From NCBI GenBank assembly GCA_007258455.2, contig VDFB02139368.1:1-64000 (forward strand): a stretch of DNA of 64,000 bases. The letters are read 5' to 3'. The notes beneath the pieces were generated by a model, which saw only the letters and a program-made list of their open reading frames with translations, did no database searches and had not been told where the DNA came from. Each line of letters begins with the position of its first letter. Position 1 is the first letter of the stretch. The translations under genes and the position numbers were made by a program. The stretch comes from Sequoia sempervirens. Taxonomy: Eukaryota; Streptophyta; Pinopsida; Cupressales; Cupressaceae. Of the stretch, positions 59,221-64,000 are shown piece after piece.

Positions 59221-59384
59221 TTGTGGGCATTTATTGCCTTTACTATTTTGGGAGTGAGTGGGAATCTTTGATTCATTTAATGTACCACTCCCCATTCTGG
59301 CAGTTTTTAGGGTTAGGGCTGAGGTGGCTCAATATGAGCCTTTGATTCAATTGTAATCTGAGTCGTCCATTGGACTTGGCCATC

Positions 59385-59392
59385 TATAAAAA
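59385..59392 (+). promoter_or_regulatory. LTR TATA box (segment C)
   Basis: TATAAAAA is followed by GGGGAGTCCCCC and CTCATTTGTAA, as in segment B. Confidence 0.7.
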
Positions 59393-60315
59393 GGGGAGTC
59401 CCCCTCATTTGTAATTCATTAGATTAGAATTAGAGATTAGATTGGAGACTAGATATCAGAGAGTAGACATTTTGTTTGATAACTTAGTGTGGAGAAGGAA
59501 AGTTTTCCTTTGAAAACTTTTGTAAGAGATTGTTGTGTAAAACTTTCATAATAGAAGATCTTTTCATTGATGGTGAAATTCGTCTTTATTATGGATAGCT
59601 AGCAAGGTTTCTTCATCCCTTCAACTCCGAGTAGCGTAAAATAGCATAATTTTCATTTCATGCAAGTAGAAAGTAGTTATGGATTTGTGGTGTTGATGGA
59701 GGCAACTTCGTTCTATTCCATACCACTAGCAGCTTGCTGACGGCAAGTTTGCCTTGTGTGATCGACTGGAGTATCTCATAAGCTTAACTTTAGTTGCAAT
59801 TCATATTTTGGTATGCGTCGTCTTGACGGTATCTTGATTCTGGATTGTAACTTGAAAACCTCTTGCCATCCCTTTGAATATTGCACCAACTTTGCATAAA
59901 CTATCCAGCATGAGGTGGAGCAGAGTTTGGCTAAAGCTGTCGGAATTGATCCCACATCCCGCCTTAGAGTAGAATCTAGAAACTTCTCACCCTTACACTC
60001 ATTTACATTTCGTTCATTTTTGGTTAAGTTTAGGAAAACGTACTTAAATGCCAAATCATCCGCATTGCATAAATCCCTTCCAATCATCCATCTACTGTTA
60101 GCTACAAGTGTTATGAACGATTACGTAAGTCCCCTTGTGTACACAGCAATTCACAATGAACCGAGGGTATTCCAAAGCATTTCGGAACCTTGGAGTTGAA
60201 TGTGCAAACTTTCTTGCAATCTTAGCGTACGGAATACTTTGATCAAGAGAGAACGGAGTAGCCCTTGGATTACTTTGTTATGCTGATTGGTGCGGTCACA
60301 AAAGTCACATCAACA

Positions 60316-61171
60316 GGTACCAAGACCTTTCTGAGGTGTAGGCCGAAAATTAAGCTACGAGAAACATTAAAAGTATGATAACCTTATCTCCCAAATTCCC
60401 AAGGAGGCACCAAGGCCTTTCCAAGGTGTAGATTGAAAATAGACTATTGGATACAACAATGATAAAACCTTGAGACATTAGATCAAAGGCATAGTAACTC
60501 TCCTAATTTATTTCTCAATATTCCATCAAAGATTACACGTTGGGACAACAGCTTATCTCGAAGAGATAATCACATATGCTATGATCAAACTAATGAAACA
60601 TGAACAAAGATTGGACACACCTAAATGAGTAGAGAGAGCACAAGTTGTACTTAGTGCTTAACTACAAATACGATCCAAGAACATATACTAAGCGAACAAT
60701 ATGAAGGTAAAATTGCTTAACGTTTTACTGCCGTGAAGTAAAGTTAAACAAATAATGAGCCTAAGGCTCTTATTTATAGAACTCAAAGGAGTAGGCAACC
60801 CTAAAATATCCTTGAGCTAACAATGAGTTCTTTCCAATCAATTAGCAAGATTTATTCCTATGAAAGGGGAACCGACAGTTAACTGGAAAACTACTTTAGT
60901 TAACTGAAAGAAAACTAAAGGTGAACTTTAATATAAAGTATACCTCCAAAATAGACATCCACGTTTAGTGGAGATTTGAGATCCACAAATTATGGAAGTC
61001 AATTAGACATCCTTAATCAATGGGATCTGACAATACATGATTTGTGGGATGTGGAGTTAACTTGGAAAGGGGCATCAAGTTAACTCCAACTATATTTAAT
61101 GCCTTCTTGAGTTGACTTGGAAAGAGGCATCAAGTCAACTTCAAGTATCATAAATGCTAATTGGAGGGTAG
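60316..61171 (-). mobile_element. Family-I-like LTR (minus strand), segment 3
   Basis: It includes the right GGTAC TSD and two copies of an AAGGAGGNACCAAG repeat. The reverse complement has TATAAATAAGAGCCTTAGGCTC near 60755-60780 (TATA plus hairpin) and GTTAACTGAAA/CAGTTAACTG words as at 17280. It is cut at 61172 by the minus-strand family-II LTR. Confidence 0.6.
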
Positions 61172-62074
61172 TGTTGACGGGTGTTTTATGACTGCACCAA
61201 CACAATAAAGTTCCCAACGGTCACTCTATCCTCTCTTGATCAAAATCTCCTACATGCTAAGATTGCAAGAAAGATCATGCATTCAACTCCAAGGTTCCTT
61301 TATGCAATGGATACAAACTTAGTTGGCTCGATGTGATTTGTTGGTATTTCAAAGGGACTTACACAATTGTTCACTCCAAGAGAAAGGGGTTTTTAAGATT
61401 CGGAAAATTTGCCAATGAAGCTTAGATTTCCTAGACTAAGCAGAAAGTACGAAATCTGAATGGCTGCAAGGGTTAGAAAATGGTATGATCTATCCTAGGC
61501 ATGGGACGTGGAGATCAAATTTTACAAACTTCAACCAAGCTCTACTTTGCCTCACCTCGGAAAGCTTCCATAGAACCAGTGCAATCTTCAAAGGAGTAAC
61601 TAGAGGTATTCAGATCACAACTTAACATGAAGATTCCATCACAATGACTCATACCAACATATAAATCAAAATCGAAGTTAAGTCCAAACTGTTCCAATTG
61701 ACCACGCAAGGCGAACTCACCATCAATGAGCCTACTAGTGGTATGGATTAATGAAGCTTGCTTAATTCAACCACCACATTCCACAACTATCTATGTGCAT
61801 GAATTAAAATCTACTTTACTCTATTTAAGCTTTACTTTAAGATCCTAAGCGAATTGGAAGGACGAAGAAGTCTCACTAGATACCCACAACTAAAGATGAA
61901 ACCACAAACAATGATAACTCTTTTTATTATAGGAGTGTTCACAACAACTTCTTACAAAGCATTCAATTTGAAAACTTTCCTTCCTCTTCAATCTATGCTA
62001 TGCTACCTCTCTCTATTCCTTATTCTCTATGATCTATGCTATTCTATATGATACAAATGAGGGGGGATTCCCCT

Positions 62075-62080
62075 TTTATA
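62075..62080 (-). promoter_or_regulatory. LTR TATA box (copy D)
   Basis: The minus strand reads TATAAAAGGGGAATCCCCCC then CTCATTTGTA, keeping TATA, hairpin and CTCATTTGTA. Confidence 0.65.
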
Positions 62081-62261
62081 GTTGGACAATTTCAATGGAT
62101 GGCCTAAATTCAATTACAATGAAGGGCTTAGATCAAGCCACTTAAGCCCTAGTCAAGATTTTTCTCTAAATACTGCTAGAAAGTGGGGGAGTGGGGTAAT
62201 AAATGAGCATAGAATTCCCGCTCTCTCCCTTTGACCACTATGATCATTTAATGCCCACTAT

Positions 62262-62930
62262 CTTATAGAAAATTCTCATCCAGAAACGTGCTCCCACTGT
62301 TTTTCTCTTTGACTACAAATTCGATGCAGCTTCTACTTCTCAGACTGATATGATAGGCATGTTCTCAATCTAAAACTCCAAGACGACAACCTCTTTCTCC
62401 TATTTGATGATGATTTTCCTCCTTGCTGCCACTGCATCTTGGGTTGTGTGAAGTATGCTGGAGAACATTTTCTAGGTCATTGAAGGACTTCACACTTGAG
62501 AAGAATTCCTCTACTTTGTTCTTCAATCCATTCCGTTGTCACTCTTTAATACTGAAGTTTTTGCTCATTCTCCCTCCTTAGCCTTGCGAACATTTTAGTG
62601 CTTGAGGATGATCTTTAACGCTTGGGCCTTCATCTTTTCCTCAATTCCTGTTCTTGAAGGATTTTCTTGCCTTGGACTTGACCATTTCTTCCTCACCACC
62701 TGCCTCCCCTGAGTTGGGCACATTTAGATTCTTGTGGAGGAATTTCAACACTTAGTCATTTCTTCCAACATCTTCGTTCATGGTTTGGGGGCGAATGAGA
62801 CATCATGGAGGAATTTCAAACATATAACTTTTCTCCTTCCAAGGTTGTAATGTTGTCCTGGAGTATTTTCTCCATCACCTCAAGTCATCATGCTTTGGTC
62901 CCGATGTTCATCCTGCAAAACAAATAAAGA
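62262..62930 (-). pseudogene. Family-II U3 ORF remnant (copy D)
   Basis: In minus sense, after TTGTTTTGCAG at about 62915, the sequence is a heavily decayed match to the C-terminal third of the ORF at 58950-59220: TTCTCCAGC, ACACAACCCAAGATGC and ACGTTTCTGGATGA correspond to parts of segment C. No frame stays open. Confidence 0.55.
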
Positions 62931-64000
62931 GAATAGCATCAAAACACTTAATAGTATAAATCCACTTCACTTACCTAATTTCCATGTTTTGATTTTCGAG
63001 ATCTGATTGATCTCTGGATCTAATAGATTTCATCATTTTTTCTCTAGAAAACTTTGCTTTCTTCATAACTTTTCATCATGGACGCATTTCCTTGGGTCTC
63101 ATTTCATGTTGATGCCTTAGAACTTTTTTACTCAACTTCTTCTTCTTAGGGCGCATTTACAAGGCTCCTGCTTCATTACTTGCCTTAGAAAATTTTCATA
63201 TCTTCATCCATCCCCCCTTGGGCACATTTAGAGGGGTGTTTTCTCATTCATCTCCCTCTTGCCTTAGAATATTTTGCCTCTTGGAGCTTGGGCGCATTTG
63301 ATGGGTTGAGCTCATATTTGATGCCTTAGAAAAATTTCTTGCTCTAACTTCTTCTTTTGGCACATATGACCCCTTGTGCTTTTGTTTCTTCCCTTAAAAA
63401 ATTTCTCACCTTGATGTCTCTGCCTTGGGCACATTTTGAGAGGTGTCATTTCAAGTTTATGCCTTTGGAAAATTTTCATTCCAACTTACCCTTCCTTGGG
63501 TGCATTTGAGGGGAGGTGCTCTCATTTTCATTGCCTTAGACAAGTTTTATGTCACCTACTCATCTTGGGCGCATTTCACCCCTTGAGCTTTTGTTTCATG
63601 CCTTAGAGAAATTTCTTACCCAACCTTTTCTTCCTTGGGCGCATTTGAGTGTTGTTGCTTTCATTCTAATGCCTTAGAAACTTTTCATGCCACTTTACCC
63701 TTCCTATGGCGCATTTCAGAGGGGGGGAGTTCATGACTTAAACAAACTTCACTCAACTTCTTCAAGGGCTCATTTGGACCCTTATTCTTTCATCTTCCAT
63801 GCCTTAGAAAATTCTCATGTATCTCCTCTCATGCCCTACTTCATGGGCGCATATGAAGGGGTATTAGTTTATTTTCTATGCCTTAGAGATTTTCAAGTAT
63901 CTCCATATTCTTCCTTGGGGCATTTGGAGGTGTCTACTTCCATTTTCATGACTTAGAAAAATACTCTCACCTCTTCTCACTTGGGCGCATTCTAGGGGTG
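62700..64000 (-). repeat. GCGCCC array, copy D
   Basis: About 15 boxes of GGGCGCATTT (minus sense AAATGCGCCC) are spaced about 65-75 bp apart at 63080-64000, alternating with GCCTTAGAAAATTTTCAT. This is the most regular stretch of the array in the window. Confidence 0.85.

Larger units (their letters stand above)
46671..60315 (+). mobile_element. Family-II complex, 13.6 kb, TSD GGTAC
   Basis: GGTAC flanks it at 46666-46670 and 60316-60320, and the rejoined flanks rebuild a tandem repeat of the target. It begins TATTGTGACC (TG mutated to TA; the second start at 48530 has TGTTGTGACC) and ends CATCAACA. It is made of a truncated LTR start (A), an LTR with an internally deleted ORF (B), and a 5'-truncated LTR with the ORF (C). 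No gag or pol is present. I read it as a recombined 5'LTR-3'LTR remnant. Confidence 0.7.
53289..60315 (+). mobile_element. Family-II LTR, segment C (with ORF and hAT insertion)
   Basis: It begins in mid-array rather than at an LTR start, passes through ACCCGTTCGTTGTATACC (split by the hAT element), the ORF, the TATA box at 59385 and U5 to CATCAACA at 60315. From 59218 the downstream part is homologous to 52197-53288. Confidence 0.65.
61172..64000 (-). mobile_element. Family-II LTR, minus-strand copy D
   Basis: In minus sense it ends CACCCGTCAACA at 61172. Going rightward are U5, the TATA box, the ORF remnant and the GCGCCC array, and it runs off the window. U5 words are shared with 52700-53288 and 59650-60315. 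Confidence 0.75.

Noticed and set aside
59218..60315. A conventional 1.1-kb family-II LTR starting TGATTGTGGGC or TGATGGTGG
   Set aside because: Upstream homology (ATCTTCTAGAAG) continues past these TG starts in copies B, C and D. The TSD GGTAC and the TGTTG/CAACA pairing place the terminus far upstream. It remains the main alternative to the giant-LTR reading.

Overview
The window is plant nuclear DNA made almost entirely of nested, mostly decayed LTR retrotransposons; I find no intact host gene, rRNA, tRNA or CRISPR array. LTR/primer-site junctions (TGGTATCAGAGC type), Ty3/gypsy gag-protease and integrase pieces, 5-bp target-site duplications, a hAT-type DNA element, and broken plant-like DNA ligase IV and kinesin-7 fragments identify a plant. 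The density of old, very long LTRs suggests a large, slowly purged genome such as a gymnosperm; that last step is inference.

Layout. 1-2292: 3' part of a very long family-I LTR. 2293-9144: minus-strand Ty3/gypsy-like element N (decayed interior, primer site, 3.1-kb LTR). 9145-9476: start of a minus-strand family-I LTR that N interrupts. 9477-10888: RNase H tail plus integrase of a plus-strand family-I element, whose 7.2-kb 3' LTR (11165-18329) carries a roughly 1000-codon broken ORF. 18330-20586: gag and 5' LTR of a minus-strand family-III element into which the family-I element inserted. 20664-27895 and 27914-40190: two related units (shared head, different cargo, shared tail). The first carries DNA ligase IV and kinesin-7 fragments; the second carries an unidentified fragment and is interrupted by a complete family-III element (30481-37835). 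40191-43400: primer site and gag-like remnants split by a solo LTR (40567-42701, TSD CTTAC). 43500-61171: family-I-like LTR ends, split by a minus-strand solo LTR (TSD TTATA) and by a 13.6-kb family-II complex (46671-60315, TSD GGTAC) that contains a hAT element (54025-54868, 8-bp TSD). 61172-64000: another family-II copy on the minus strand.

Main message. In families I and II the long terminal repeat appears to run from TGTTG to CAACA over about 5-7 kb. It holds, in order, a diverged tandem-repeat leader, a large ORF (N-terminal globular part, basic Pro/Ser hinge, C-terminal helical part), a TATA box, a short hairpin followed by CTCATTTGTAA, and the LTR end. The ORF would therefore sit in U3. 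Units a and b at 20.7-40.2 kb may follow the same plan with captured host-gene pieces as cargo; this is less certain. Nearly all in-frame stops in the U3 ORFs are TAG, plus a few TGA, as expected from C-to-T decay at CHG and CG sites.

The only long uninterrupted ORF (32445-35636, 1063 codons) joins Ty3 gag and protease to about 390 residues that are not reverse transcriptase.
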